Shown: one piece after another, positions 32,913 to 42,307 of the stretch
Layout: each line of letters opens with the position of its first letter
Numbering within the stretch: the stretch's first letter is position 1
Source: Paradesertivirga mongoliensis
GTDB lineage: Bacteria; Bacteroidota; Bacteroidia; Sphingobacteriales; Sphingobacteriaceae
Length of the DNA stretch: 64,000 nt
NCBI RefSeq assembly: GCF_024436395.1
Contig: NZ_JAFMZO010000001.1
Location: 814,181 to 878,180 of the forward strand
Direction of reading: 5' to 3'
The notes under the pieces: model-generated
The model's database searches: none
What the model was told of the DNA's origin: nothing
What the model saw: the letters and a program-made list of their open reading frames with translations, nothing else
Made by a program: the position numbers and the translations under genes

Positions 32913-35722
32913 TAATTATAGTCAAATGGTATAAAGATATAAAAGGTCGCTCCTTCTCCTTCTATCCCCTTCGCCTCAATATATCCTGAATGGTTCTCCA
33001 CTATTTTTTTACAAACCGATAATCCTATTCCTGTTCCTTCGTACTCGCTGCGGGTATGAAGGCGTTGAAACAAGGTAAAAATCTTTTCCGCATAATCATT
33101 ATTAAATCCTATGCCGTTATCTTCTAAGCTGATTTTGCAATATTCCCGATCCTCAACCAGGGGCAGATGAGGCGAAGAAAACCCTGCCCCGCTTATTTTG
33201 TCAATATTAATTTTAATAACCGGAATTACCCCTTCTTTTGTGAATTTTAATGAGTTGCTGATTAAATTCTGAAACAACTGGCGCATCTGCGAAGGTATTG
33301 CTTTTAGCACCTGTTCGCCGGTTATTTCCATTCTGGCTTTTTTCTTTTCAATCGTAAATTCAAGATCGCCCAATACCCCTTTGATGATTTCTGAAAGACT
33401 TACCGGCTTGAAATCTTCGTTAGGGCGACTAATCCGCGAGAATGTTAACAGGTCGTCTATCAAAATTTGCATCCGTTCGGACGCATTTTGCATCCTGTTG
33501 ATATAGTCAATCCCCTCTGCCGGTAACTGAATGCTGTATTTACTTTGAAGGCGGTCGCCAAATGCCCGAATTTTTCTCAGCGGTTCCTGCAAATCATGCG
33601 ATGCAACGTAAGCAAACTGCTCCAGCTCGCTGTTCGAGCGGTTTAATTCGGCAACCTTGCTTTCCAGGTTTTGCTGCGCTTTTTTAATATCGGTGATGTC
33701 GTGCATCACTATCATCACCCCGAATATTTCGTTCGATGACGAGCTATAAACAGGGTTATAAGTTATTTTAAAAGTTTTGGCATTAATGCCTTTCTCGTAC
33801 CGGTTACCTTCACCCTCTAGAGCAGACTGGAACAGTTTTAAAGCACGTTGATAGTCATCGGCAAACATGTTTTGCAGACTGGTCCCTTTGTCCAATGTTT
33901 GCTCGGGGTCGATTCTCGAGATAGCCGGACCCTCGCATAGCAGCAATTCCATTTTTTTATCAAAAAGGAATACCGCGCTATCAGGTACATTTTTAGCGAT
34001 GGTGCGGTAAATACTTTCGCTTTTGTCGAGTTGTAAAGTGGTGTTCTTCAGTTCGGTGATATCCTGCGTATTTCCGACAACCTGATAGACGTTTTCAAAA
34101 GAATCAATTTTGTATTTACCATTCGACAGGAGGTGTCGCACTTCACCATTAGGTCTCACCACACGATATTCTAAAGAAAAAGGTTCGTGCTTTTCTTTAG
34201 AGTTTGCCAGCGTTTCAAAAAACCTGAAGCTGTCGTCGGGATGGATAATGCTTCGGTAATATTCTAGGTCAATCCTGTTTTGGCTGGGCAGAAGGCCATG
34301 AATTCTGAACAACTCGTCAGACCAGAAGAAGTTATTTTTTTCAATAAACCACTCCCAGCTACCATTGTGCGATATCGCTTCGGCTTCGCGCAAGAGCGCT
34401 TCGCTCTGAGTAAGCTTTACAGAGGCTTCGTGAAGGCTGGTGATGTCAAGGATCGTACTTATCAGCTTCTTTTCCTGGCTCGCATAATCTCCCTGGGCTA
34501 ATACATACCTCACCTCGCCGTTAGCCCGCTGAATTTGATATTCGATGTTATAGGAGCTGTTATTTCTAACTGCCGACGTGAGTTCCCGTTTTACTTTCTC
34601 CCGGTATTTAGGTGCTATTATTTCTTCCTGAAGTCGAAGCGAGGGAGAAACCTTCGCCGGATCGTATCCAAAAATGTTATATGCCTCGTCCGACCATTTC
34701 ACTGATCCCGTAAGGGTATCAAACTCCCAGCTGCCCAGATGAGCAATTTTTTCTGCATTGGCCAGAAGCTCCTCCCTTCGTTCCAGATCTCGCTGAATAA
34801 GTACACGTTCTCTGATTTCTTTGTCAAGACGGGCGATAATGTTCTTCTCTTTTCTGCTGGTGTCAATGTAATTCATACTTATTCCAAGCAGCGGGATAAG
34901 ATAATTTACAAAGCGAAGAAAGTAGGCTGCATTAAAAAAGCTATCGTAAGGCTGCTGATAAATAGCCATAAACAGCTGCGCAAAGGCTGCCGGAATGATG
35001 CTTAACACCATTAGTCTGGTGAACAGCGAAGGAAAGCGGATTAAGAAATATGGCAGGAACCAAAATGCCTGTATCAGGTAGATAACAAGAATTCCAAGCT
35101 CGTAAGGATGAGAGATGAAATTGTTTGTAACCAGGGCACCAATATCGTCAATGTAAAATGTAACGGGTATAGCGATTGTCAGTATTATAAAAAAGATAAC
35201 CGCCAGGCCCGACAACGATCTTCGCTTCTGCTCGAGGCTGCGTATGTTCTTTTTATCGATGCTGATAAAATACCAGATACTGGCCGTTAACAATATCGCA
35301 TGAAGCAGCCTGCTAATAAACCATTTTAAATAGAGATCGTTGGGTGAACTGGAAGAAAAACGGATAAAGTTATTATCAGCGACGAGGAAAAAGCCTTCGT
35401 ATAGGGCCACGCAGAATAAAGCGCCTCCAACTATGGGGGTAGAAATATCTTTTTTTACAACAAAGTCTGCAAACGACAGGGCGAATGTTATCACCGCGGC
35501 CGAGATACCGAAGATTAGCCAGATATGATAAGAGAGATACTTTGTAGAGTAGGCGCCGTATGGAATTTCGACAGAGGCAGGACCTGCAGCACTTCCCGAA
35601 TACAGCTGAGGGATTACAAATGCTACCGGCAAAATACAGATACAAAGTACCGACCAGATAAATTGGGGCGGTAAATTGAATTTGTTTTTAAAGTTGTTGT
35701 CGAACAGTAAGCGGCTTATCAC
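32912..35722 (-). CDS. Membrane multi-PAS sensor histidine kinase
   Basis: A 936-residue kinase. The N-terminal 290 residues hold about eight transmembrane helices forming an integral sensor unit. Three PAS domains follow (about 320-440 with GSWEFDTLTGSVKWS, 445-565 with GSWEWFIEKNNFFWS, and 570-690), with PAC-like strands. HisKA has an intact H-box (YVASHDLQEPLRKI, about residue 708) and HATPase has DNGIGFNNDYAEKIF and GTGIGLSVCK. The HDLxEPL H-box is the type seen in phytochrome-like kinases that use Rcp1-type receivers, which fits the receiver gene next to it. It lies 11 bases downstream of the NtrC-type regulator gene. Confidence 0.93.
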   Translation of the reverse strand: MISRLLFDNNFKNKFNLPPQFIWSVLCICILPVAFVIPQLYSGSAAGPASVEIPYGAYSTKYLSYHIWLIFGISAAVITFALSFADFVVKKDISTPIVGGALFCVALYEGFFLVADNNFIRFSSSSPNDLYLKWFISRLLHAILLTASIWYFISIDKKNIRSLEQKRRSLSGLAVIFFIILTIAIPVTFYIDDIGALVTNNFISHPYELGILVIYLIQAFWFLPYFLIRFPSLFTRLMVLSIIPAAFAQLFMAIYQQPYDSFFNAAYFLRFVNYLIPLLGISMNYIDTSRKEKNIIARLDKEIRERVLIQRDLERREELLANAEKIAHLGSWEFDTLTGSVKWSDEAYNIFGYDPAKVSPSLRLQEEIIAPKYREKVKRELTSAVRNNSSYNIEYQIQRANGEVRYVLAQGDYASQEKKLISTILDITSLHEASVKLTQSEALLREAEAISHNGSWEWFIEKNNFFWSDELFRIHGLLPSQNRIDLEYYRSIIHPDDSFRFFETLANSKEKHEPFSLEYRVVRPNGEVRHLLSNGKYKIDSFENVYQVVGNTQDITELKNTTLQLDKSESIYRTIAKNVPDSAVFLFDKKMELLLCEGPAISRIDPEQTLDKGTSLQNMFADDYQRALKLFQSALEGEGNRYEKGINAKTFKITYNPVYSSSSNEIFGVMIVMHDITDIKKAQQNLESKVAELNRSNSELEQFAYVASHDLQEPLRKIRAFGDRLQSKYSIQLPAEGIDYINRMQNASERMQILIDDLLTFSRISRPNEDFKPVSLSEIIKGVLGDLEFTIEKKKARMEITGEQVLKAIPSQMRQLFQNLISNSLKFTKEGVIPVIKINIDKISGAGFSSPHLPLVEDREYCKISLEDNGIGFNNDYAEKIFTLFQRLHTRSEYEGTGIGLSVCKKIVENHSGYIEAKGIEGEGATFYIFIPFDYN

Positions 35723-35733
35723 GATCCTGCCTA

Positions 35734-37137
35734 TTATTCAAGGTTAATGGCCTTCATTTTATTGTATAAAGTTTTCCTGTCTATGTTCAGAATCTTGGCT
35801 GCTTTGGTTTTATTAAAGTTTACTTCTTTCAGGACTTTAATTATCGTTTCGTATTCTGCTTCATGAGCTGCGTTTTTTAAGTCGCGGCTATTCTCTCTGG
35901 ACTGGAGATTGCCAACAGCCGTCTCTATAGCGGATACTTTAGCGAAGGTTGATATTTCCAGAGGAAGAGCCTTTAGCGGAATCTGATTGCCTTCGGTGAG
36001 CAAGGTAGCCCGACGGATAACGTTTTTAAGTTCTCTTACATTTCCCGGCCAGTTGTAGGTAAGTAAACAGTCTATCACTTCCTGAGAGAAGCCTTCCACG
36101 TTGCGGTTAAGTTCTCTGTTCGCCATATCTAAGAAGCTTTGTGCAAAGAGCAAAATGTCCCGTTCACGTTTTCTAAGTGGTGGCAGGTGAATGCTGAATT
36201 CATTAAAGCGATGGTATAGATCTTCCCTGAAGCGGCCTTTCTGAATGGCTTCCATCAGGTTTTCGTTTGTAGCAACAATTATCCGCACGTCAAGATCAAT
36301 CTCTTTGGTGCTGCCAATACGTTTTACTTTTCTCTCCTGTACAGTTCTTAAAAGAGCAGCCTGAATGTCGTAAGACAAGTTTCCGACTTCGTCGAGAAGT
36401 AAAGTACCGCCATTCGCCATTTCAAAATGACCAATTTTGGTATACAGCGCTCCTGTAAATGAACCTTTTTCGTGACCAAAAAATTCACTTCCGGCAAGTT
36501 CCTTGGTCAGCGATCCGCAGTCCATTGCAATGAACGGTTTGTCTCTCCGGTTGCTTTTCATATGTATCGCCTTAGCAACCGACTCTTTACCAGTTCCGCT
36601 TTCGCCTGTTAATATCACACTATAATTTGTTGGAGCAATAATCTCGATCTGGCGAAGAAGGTCTTTTGAAGCGGTGCTGTCCCCGGCGATAAATTCGTCC
36701 GGCAAGTTTGCGGCAGCATTTTTTTCGTTTTTTACAGAAGACGTATTGCTTTCCGGAAAACTTTTAGAAAGTACTTCCTGCGTTTCAAGCGCTTTATTTA
36801 TTGTATTTAAAATTTCGTCGGGATACAGGGGTTTTGTGATGTAGTCATACGCTCCCATTTTGATGAGCTCTACCGCCAGCTTTATATCTGAATAACCGGT
36901 GATGATAATTACGCCAGTTGCCGGATAGGCCGCTTTAATTTTTCGAAGCATCTCCCGGCCGTCGGTATCTTCAAGCCTGAAATCGCATAGAACCAGATTA
37001 TAGTGGTCCTTAGCCAATAATTCCATTGCTACACTGCCGCTGGTTGAAGTAGACACTTCAAAGCCATTACGTATTAAAAATTTTGATAATAACAGACCGA
37101 TATTGATCTCATCATCAACGATTAAAATTCTTTTCAT
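35734..37137 (-). CDS. Sigma-54-dependent response regulator (NtrC family)
   Basis: A 467-residue regulator with an N-terminal receiver (ILIVDDE, Asp in VLCDFRLEDTDG). The AAA+ domain has Walker A GESGTGKES (about residue 180), the sigma-54 contact loop as GSFTGA (a Ser variant of GAFTGA, about residue 226) and Walker B GGTLLLDEVG. The C-terminal Fis-type HTH is NFNKTKAAKILNIDRKTLYNKMK. It activates promoters read by RpoN. It is the first gene of the operon that continues with a kinase, a receiver and a second kinase-like protein. No -24/-12 promoter was recognised nearby, so its targets are probably elsewhere. Confidence 0.95.
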   Translation of the reverse strand: MKRILIVDDEINIGLLLSKFLIRNGFEVSTSTSGSVAMELLAKDHYNLVLCDFRLEDTDGREMLRKIKAAYPATGVIIITGYSDIKLAVELIKMGAYDYITKPLYPDEILNTINKALETQEVLSKSFPESNTSSVKNEKNAAANLPDEFIAGDSTASKDLLRQIEIIAPTNYSVILTGESGTGKESVAKAIHMKSNRRDKPFIAMDCGSLTKELAGSEFFGHEKGSFTGALYTKIGHFEMANGGTLLLDEVGNLSYDIQAALLRTVQERKVKRIGSTKEIDLDVRIIVATNENLMEAIQKGRFREDLYHRFNEFSIHLPPLRKRERDILLFAQSFLDMANRELNRNVEGFSQEVIDCLLTYNWPGNVRELKNVIRRATLLTEGNQIPLKALPLEISTFAKVSAIETAVGNLQSRENSRDLKNAAHEAEYETIIKVLKEVNFNKTKAAKILNIDRKTLYNKMKAINLE

Positions 37138-37232
37138 AGAAAAAAGCCCCCTTTTTTGATAAATATAAAGTTAATTATTTTACTTGGGCAAAAATTTCTA
37201 CAATTTTAATTTCTGATTAATTTAATTTCCTA

Positions 37233-38000
37233 TTATCTAAAATTTGCTATTCTTTTTTCAATAAACGCCGCGGTACCCTCTTTAAAATCAGAGGTTTTAA
37301 AACAATTAGAAAATTCTTCGATTTCCGTATTAAAGCCATCACTGCTATAACCTGAATTAATTGCCCTGATGGCTGCCGATACAGCCTGCGGAGAGCGACT
37401 AAGAATTTTTTGCAACAATACTACCGCTGTATTGATCAGAAAGTCGGCTGGTACCACATGATTTAAAATACCTAATTTATACGCCATATCAGCTTCGATC
37501 ATATCGCCGGTAAGTATAAGTTCGAACGCTTTACCTTTGCCAACCAGCTGCGGCAAGCGCTGCGTACCGCCATAGCCGGGTATCAAACCGAGCGATACCT
37601 CGGGGAAACCCAATTTGGCATTTTCTGAAGCTATTCTGATATGGCAGGCAAGTGCAAGTTCAAGCCCCCCACCCAGTGCAAAGCCATTGATGGCTGCTAT
37701 AACGGGTTTTGTGGCGCCGGCAATAAAGTTGAAAACCTTTTCCTGGCCTTCGGTTGCCAGATTTAAGCCGCCTATCTCGTCCAAATCTCTCAATTCAGTT
37801 ATATCAGCCCCCGCAACAAAAGCCTTTGTTCCGCTGCCGGTGATGATGATTCCACCTACCTCAGAATTTTGCAAAGCATCAGCCATGGCTAAATGCAATT
37901 CATTTAAAGTATCTTTATTTAAGGCATTGAGCTTCGTTTCGCGATTTATGGTTATAGTGAGAATTCGCCTGTCAATACTGATGAGGATGTTCTTATACAT
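37233..38000 (-). CDS. Enoyl-CoA hydratase/isomerase family protein
   Basis: A 255-residue crotonase-fold enzyme. The oxyanion-hole segment FVAGADITEL, the GFALGGGLELALACHI region and the LGFPEVSLGLIPGYGGTQRL region are present. Both glutamates equivalent to the catalytic pair of enoyl-CoA hydratase are kept, so hydratase activity is likely. It could serve fatty acid or branched-chain degradation. It is 25 bases downstream of a B12-binding protein gene and probably in one operon, a pairing that recalls acyl-CoA mutase pathways. Confidence 0.93.
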   Translation of the reverse strand: MYKNILISIDRRILTITINRETKLNALNKDTLNELHLAMADALQNSEVGGIIITGSGTKAFVAGADITELRDLDEIGGLNLATEGQEKVFNFIAGATKPVIAAINGFALGGGLELALACHIRIASENAKLGFPEVSLGLIPGYGGTQRLPQLVGKGKAFELILTGDMIEADMAYKLGILNHVVPADFLINTAVVLLQKILSRSPQAVSAAIRAINSGYSSDGFNTEIEEFSNCFKTSDFKEGTAAFIEKRIANFR

Positions 38001-38025
38001 AGCTTGTTCGGTAAATTGACTGGAT

Positions 38026-38442
38026 TTAAAAATTTCGATTTTTCAGAGCCCAGTTCTTAATATATTCGGTGATCTCTTTTGTGGGGGTTCCAGGCGCAAA
38101 CAGTTTGCCAACTCCCATTTCGTTCAGTGTTTTTTGATCCCTTTCGGGGATGATACCGCCACCGGTAAGTAACACATCGCCTAAATCCATCTCTTTCATT
38201 AACTGAATGATCTTTGGAAAGACAGTCATGTGTGCACCGGATAATATAGAAATGCCAATGGCGTCCACATCTTCCTGCAATGCTGCATGTACCACCATTT
38301 CGGGAGTTTGGCGCAAGCCGGTGTAAATCACTTCCATCCCCGCATCGCGTAATGATGTAGCAATCACTTTCGCTCCGCGGTCGTGTCCATCGAGACCAAC
38401 CTTCGCCACCAATACTCTCACGGGCCTGTTAAACGTTTTCAT
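38026..38442 (-). CDS. Stand-alone cobalamin-binding protein (acyl-CoA mutase C-terminal type)
   Basis: A 138-residue B12-binding domain with the DxHxxG motif ([12 protein letters not shown], about residues 17-28), the histidine being the lower axial cobalt ligand. The SxL (SILSGAHM) and GG ([10 protein letters not shown]) motifs are also present. The sequence matches the C-terminal or small-subunit domain of methylmalonyl-/isobutyryl-CoA mutases. No catalytic mutase subunit is in the window. It heads an operon with the enoyl-CoA hydratase and is divergent from glnS. It could be a separate mutase subunit or a B12-dependent sensor; the first is more likely. Confidence 0.92.
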   Translation of the reverse strand: MKTFNRPVRVLVAKVGLDGHDRGAKVIATSLRDAGMEVIYTGLRQTPEMVVHAALQEDVDAIGISILSGAHMTVFPKIIQLMKEMDLGDVLLTGGGIIPERDQKTLNEMGVGKLFAPGTPTKEITEYIKNWALKNRNF

Positions 38443-38513
38443 AAAGATAAAAGTAGGAAGAAGTTTTTTATAAATCCTCTAAAGATACATCCTCTGTGGC
38501 AGTTGAATTTTAC

Positions 38514-38521
38514 TACTTTTG
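38514..38521 (+). promoter_or_regulatory. -7 box (TACTTTTG) of glnS
   Basis: Perfect TAnnTTTG 17 bases before the glnS ATG, in the 96-base gap to the divergent B12-binding gene. Confidence 0.55.
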
Positions 38522-38538
38522 TAACCTTTATTCCGAAT

Positions 38539-40209
38539 ATGAGCGACGAACGATCATTAAATTTTATTGAGGAGATAATCGAAGAGGATATCAGAAATGG
38601 TAAGCATGGTGGGAGAGTGCATACACGCTTTCCTCCGGAACCCAACGGCTATCTGCACATCGGTCATGCCAAAGCTATCTGTTTAAGCTTTGGGCTGGCT
38701 CTAAAATATAATGGAAAAACCAATCTCAGATTTGACGATACCAATCCTGAAACAGAAGAAACCGAATACGTAGAAAGTATAAAGGAAGACGTTAAGTGGC
38801 TTGGGTTTGAATGGGCGAACGAACAGTATGCATCCAACTACTTTGATCAGCTCTATGAATTCGCAGTTGAGCTTATAAAAAAAGGACTGGCTTACGTTGA
38901 TGATGGAACACCGGAAGAAATAGCTCAGCAAAAGGGGACGCCAACCGAACCGGGAACAAACTCGCCATACCGAAGCCGTAGCATAGAAGAAAATCTACGC
39001 TTGTTTGCAGAAATGAAGGATGGGATTTACAAGGATGGAGAGAAGGTTCTTCGGGCCAAAATCGATATGTCGTCGCCTAATATGCACATGCGCGATCCTT
39101 TGATGTATCGTATTCGCCATGCTCACCATCACCGCACTGGCGATACCTGGTGCATTTACCCGATGTATGATTTTGCACACGGCCAGTCAGATTCTATAGA
39201 AGAAATTACTCATTCACTGTGTACACTGGAGTTTGTAAGCCATCGTGAATTGTACGATTGGTTTATCGAACAGCTGGAGATCTTCCCGTCAAAGCAATAT
39301 GAATTTGCCCGCTTAAACATAACCTATACCGTTATGAGTAAGCGAAAATTGCTTCAATTGGTCAACGAAGGATTTGTAAACGGCTGGGACGATCCGCGGA
39401 TGACAACCATCAGTGGATTACGGCGTCGTGGTTTTACTCCAGGTTCTATAAGGGATTTTTGTGATCGTATTGGGGTCGCTAAACGCGAAAACATCATCGA
39501 TGTAAGTTTACTTGAATTCTGTGTCCGCGAAGACCTCAATAAAACCGCCTGGCGAAGAATGGCAGTTCTAGACCCGATAAAACTTGTCATCACCAACTAT
39601 CCTGAACAAAGAGAGGAAACCCTCTATGGTGAAAATAACCCTGAGGCCGAAGGAGGAGAAGGCATTCGCGAAATACCTTTCAGTCGTGAACTCTGGATAG
39701 AGCGCGAAGATTTTATGGAAAATCCGGCTAAGAAATATTTCCGCTTAGGGCCGGGTTTAATGGTACGTCTTAAACATGCTTATATCGTTAAATGCGACGA
39801 CTTTGTAACAGACGAAGCGGGCAATGTAACCGAAGTTCATTGCACGTATATACCAGAATCTAAATCCGGCGAGGATACCTCGGGTATTCATGTTAAAGGA
39901 ACCATCCACTGGGTGAGTGTACCGCATGCAGCCACGGCCGAGATCAGGTTGTACGACAGACTGTTTCGTGTAGAAGATCCGGGTAATGAAGAACGGGATT
40001 TTAAGGAATATATCAATACCGAAAGTTTGCAGGTGCTTCCAAAGGCCTTTATCGAGAAGGATTTAACCGGCGCCGAGTTGGGCCGTGGATACCAGTTCAT
40101 ACGGAAAGGCTATTTTACAATGGATAAAGATTCTGCTCCGGGAAAACTAGTGTTCAACAGAACGGTTACTTTAAAAGACACCTGGGCTAAGGAAGTTAAG
40201 AAGGGATAG
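38539..40209 (+). CDS. glnS: Glutaminyl-tRNA synthetase
   Basis: GlnS charges tRNA-Gln with glutamine. From the ATG at 38539 ([14 protein letters not shown]) the protein has 556 residues, standard length. The frame continues upstream but overlaps the divergent gene and has no family match. Class I signatures are present: HIGH in [12 protein letters not shown] (about residue 36) and the KMSKS loop as VMSKRKL. The beta-barrel anticodon-binding domain makes up the C-terminal 200 residues. An encoded GlnRS implies direct Gln-tRNA formation without dependence on GatCAB for glutamine. Confidence 0.97.
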   Translation: MSDERSLNFIEEIIEEDIRNGKHGGRVHTRFPPEPNGYLHIGHAKAICLSFGLALKYNGKTNLRFDDTNPETEETEYVESIKEDVKWLGFEWANEQYASNYFDQLYEFAVELIKKGLAYVDDGTPEEIAQQKGTPTEPGTNSPYRSRSIEENLRLFAEMKDGIYKDGEKVLRAKIDMSSPNMHMRDPLMYRIRHAHHHRTGDTWCIYPMYDFAHGQSDSIEEITHSLCTLEFVSHRELYDWFIEQLEIFPSKQYEFARLNITYTVMSKRKLLQLVNEGFVNGWDDPRMTTISGLRRRGFTPGSIRDFCDRIGVAKRENIIDVSLLEFCVREDLNKTAWRRMAVLDPIKLVITNYPEQREETLYGENNPEAEGGEGIREIPFSRELWIEREDFMENPAKKYFRLGPGLMVRLKHAYIVKCDDFVTDEAGNVTEVHCTYIPESKSGEDTSGIHVKGTIHWVSVPHAATAEIRLYDRLFRVEDPGNEERDFKEYINTESLQVLPKAFIEKDLTGAELGRGYQFIRKGYFTMDKDSAPGKLVFNRTVTLKDTWAKEVKKG

Positions 40210-40291
40210 TAATCGCTTCGAAATGCCCAGGTTTCGCGGTTTTTTTGACCTCGATATAGATTCGTTTAGCAGATAATTTGACCAATACTCT

Positions 40292-41572
40292 ATGGCAACC
40301 ATCGCTCCGCTGGCAGAACGTATGCGGCCCGCTACTCTCGACGAGTATGTCGGGCAACAGCATCTGGTGGGGCAGGATGCAATTCTGAGAAAGGCCATTG
40401 AAAGCGGAAATCTTCCCTCCTTAATTTTATGGGGACCGCCAGGAGTAGGAAAAACCACCTTAGCTTTCATTATTTCACGGCAGCTCGACAGGCCCTTTTT
40501 TAGTTTGAGCGCTATTAATTCAGGCGTAAAAGACATTCGTGAAGTAATTGAAAAAGCAACGGTTCTAAAAGAGACCGCCGAAAATCTGCCGATCCTTTTC
40601 ATTGATGAAATTCATCGCTTTTCCAAATCGCAGCAGGATTCTCTACTGGGCGCTGTTGAGCGTGGTCTGGTTACCTTAATTGGCGCTACCACAGAAAACC
40701 CATCTTTCGAAGTGATTTCTGCCTTGCTTTCGCGATGCCAGGTGTATATACTCAAACACCTAACAGAAGAAGATTTAACAAAACTGATTGCCAGAGCTTT
40801 AAAAGACGATGAGTTCTTGTCGAAAAAGCAAATCGAGATAGAAGAGCATGAAGCTTTGTTCCGCTTGTCGGGAGGCGATGCGAGGCGGCTTTTAAACGTA
40901 CTGGAACTGGTTGTTAACGCCGTTGGTAAAGACAAGCAAAGTATTACCAACAAACTTGTACTCGACAACGTGCAGCAGAATATGGCTTTATATGATAAGG
41001 CCGGCGAAAATCATTACGACATCATTTCTGCCTTTATTAAATCCATCCGCGGAAGCGACCCCAACGCTGCAGTTTATTGGCTCGCGCGTATGATTGCGGG
41101 TGGAGAAGATCCGCTTTTTATTGCCCGCAGATTATTGATCCTGGCTTCGGAGGATATTGGAAATGCCAATCCGAATGCCTTGCTGCTGGCCAATAATTGT
41201 TTTCAGGCGGTTAACGTCATCGGTTTTCCCGAGTCGCGGATCATTTTATCTCAAACCGTTACTTACCTGGCATCTTCGCCAAAAAGTAACGCAAGCTACG
41301 AAGCAATAAACCGGGCGCAGGAGCTGGTTGCCAGAACAGGAGACTTACCCGTTCCGCTTCATATCAGAAATGCGCCAACCAAATTGATGAAAAACATCGG
41401 TTATGGTCAAGAGTATAAATACTCGCATTCGTATGAAGGCAATTTTGAGGAGCAAGAGTATTTTCCGGATGCTTTAAAGGGGACAACTTTGTTCGAGCCG
41501 GGAAATAATTCCGCAGAACAGAAACTGAGAGAGCGGCTAAAGGCTTTGTGGAAGGGTAAGTATAAGTATTGA
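40292..41572 (+). CDS. rarA: Replication-associated recombination protein A (MgsA/Rad17-like AAA+)
   Basis: A 426-residue clamp-loader-like AAA+ ATPase acting at stalled forks. It has the N-terminal APLAERMRPATLDEYVGQQHLVG, Walker A WGPPGVGKTT (about residue 50), Walker B LFIDEIHRFSKSQQD, sensor 1 (GATTENPSF) and the C-terminal tetramerisation domain (ASEDIGNANPNAL, YLASSPKSN). It lies 82 bases downstream of glnS in the same direction. Its end is convergent with the XRE gene, with only 19 bases between and no strong terminator. Confidence 0.96.
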   Translation: MATIAPLAERMRPATLDEYVGQQHLVGQDAILRKAIESGNLPSLILWGPPGVGKTTLAFIISRQLDRPFFSLSAINSGVKDIREVIEKATVLKETAENLPILFIDEIHRFSKSQQDSLLGAVERGLVTLIGATTENPSFEVISALLSRCQVYILKHLTEEDLTKLIARALKDDEFLSKKQIEIEEHEALFRLSGGDARRLLNVLELVVNAVGKDKQSITNKLVLDNVQQNMALYDKAGENHYDIISAFIKSIRGSDPNAAVYWLARMIAGGEDPLFIARRLLILASEDIGNANPNALLLANNCFQAVNVIGFPESRIILSQTVTYLASSPKSNASYEAINRAQELVARTGDLPVPLHIRNAPTKLMKNIGYGQEYKYSHSYEGNFEEQEYFPDALKGTTLFEPGNNSAEQKLRERLKALWKGKYKY

Positions 41573-41591
41573 AAAGGGGGATCAACCAGCT

Positions 41592-42176
41592 TTACCTTAG
41601 AAATGGAATAGCCGGTTGATAGATAACCTGTTTTTTCATAAGACTCCGCACAGTGTTAATGACTATCAAGACCCCGTTAAACAGATAAAACGCCATTATA
41701 ATAAATATCAATTTTTTAATTCCGCCGAAAATTCCCCCTATCCGAAAGTGAAAAATGGTACTACTAAATATTAAAATATAAATAAGGAACAAACAAATTG
41801 ACCATGATATTTGAAAGTTCAAGAGTTTTCGTCCGGTGTCGTCCAAATACTTAATTTTATCTTTTTTAGGAACCCAAATGGCCAAGGGAATGATTATTCC
41901 TAGAATCGGGAATGCGATATAGCTAAACGCAGATAAGTTTAGCAAGGCCAGAAAGCGACTGTCCTCCTGCTCAGCCCAGTCGATCAAATCATCCGGTGTA
42001 ACGTTCAGCGCAAACGCCAGTCGTTTTAAAGTATCGCCACGAGGTTCTGTCTCGCCATTTTCTATTCGCTGTATGGTTCTTAGGCTCAATCCGCAACTTT
42101 TTGAGAGTTCTTCCTGGCTTAAACCCTTTCGGGTGCGTAGTTCTTTGATCTTAATTGCTAAATCTGAATTTTTCAT
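41592..42176 (-). CDS. XRE-family regulator with C-terminal membrane domain
   Basis: A 194-residue protein. Residues 5-60 are a Cro/C1-type HTH (IKELRTRKGLSQEELSKSCGLSLRTIQRIENGE). After a linker there are about three or four transmembrane helices (about residues 72-92, 112-135, 145-170) with an intervening DDTGRKLLNFQISW segment typical of DUF4870/Tic20-like domains. The regulator is therefore predicted to bind DNA while held in the membrane. It is divergent from the DUF5687/ABC/SDR operon, with inverted repeats in the shared 131-base gap, so it probably regulates that operon and itself. Confidence 0.88.
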   Translation of the reverse strand: MKNSDLAIKIKELRTRKGLSQEELSKSCGLSLRTIQRIENGETEPRGDTLKRLAFALNVTPDDLIDWAEQEDSRFLALLNLSAFSYIAFPILGIIIPLAIWVPKKDKIKYLDDTGRKLLNFQISWSICLFLIYILIFSSTIFHFRIGGIFGGIKKLIFIIMAFYLFNGVLIVINTVRSLMKKQVIYQPAIPFLR

Positions 42177-42192
42177 CTGTAAGGATATCGCC

Positions 42193-42200
42193 CAAAAGTA
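42193..42200 (-). promoter_or_regulatory. -7 box (TACTTTTG) of the XRE gene
   Basis: Perfect TAnnTTTG on the minus strand, 17 bases before the ATG at 42176. Confidence 0.55.
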
Positions 42201-42224
42201 AGTTAAGATTTGTTTTCCATTTAC

Positions 42225-42258
42225 GACTTGTTTAAGTCATTTTTGCGACAAGCGTGTC
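42225..42258. promoter_or_regulatory. Candidate operators between XRE and DUF5687 genes
   Basis: Two short inverted repeats side by side: GACTT-GTTT-AAGTC (42225-42238) and GACA-AGCG-TGTC (about 42247-42258). Both lie in the divergent promoter region and are candidate binding sites for the XRE protein. Confidence 0.4.
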
Positions 42259-42307
42259 AAATCCACTCAATAGTGAATAAGTACGGTGATATTATCTATC
42301 TTGAAAC

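Noticed and set aside
37140..37158. Hairpin AAAAAAG-CCCCC-TTTTTT after the enoyl-CoA hydratase gene
   Set aside because: The stem is only A-T pairs, too weak to call a terminator.
38383..38538. N-terminal extension of the glnS frame
   Set aside because: It overlaps the divergent B12-binding gene and lies upstream of the -7 box.
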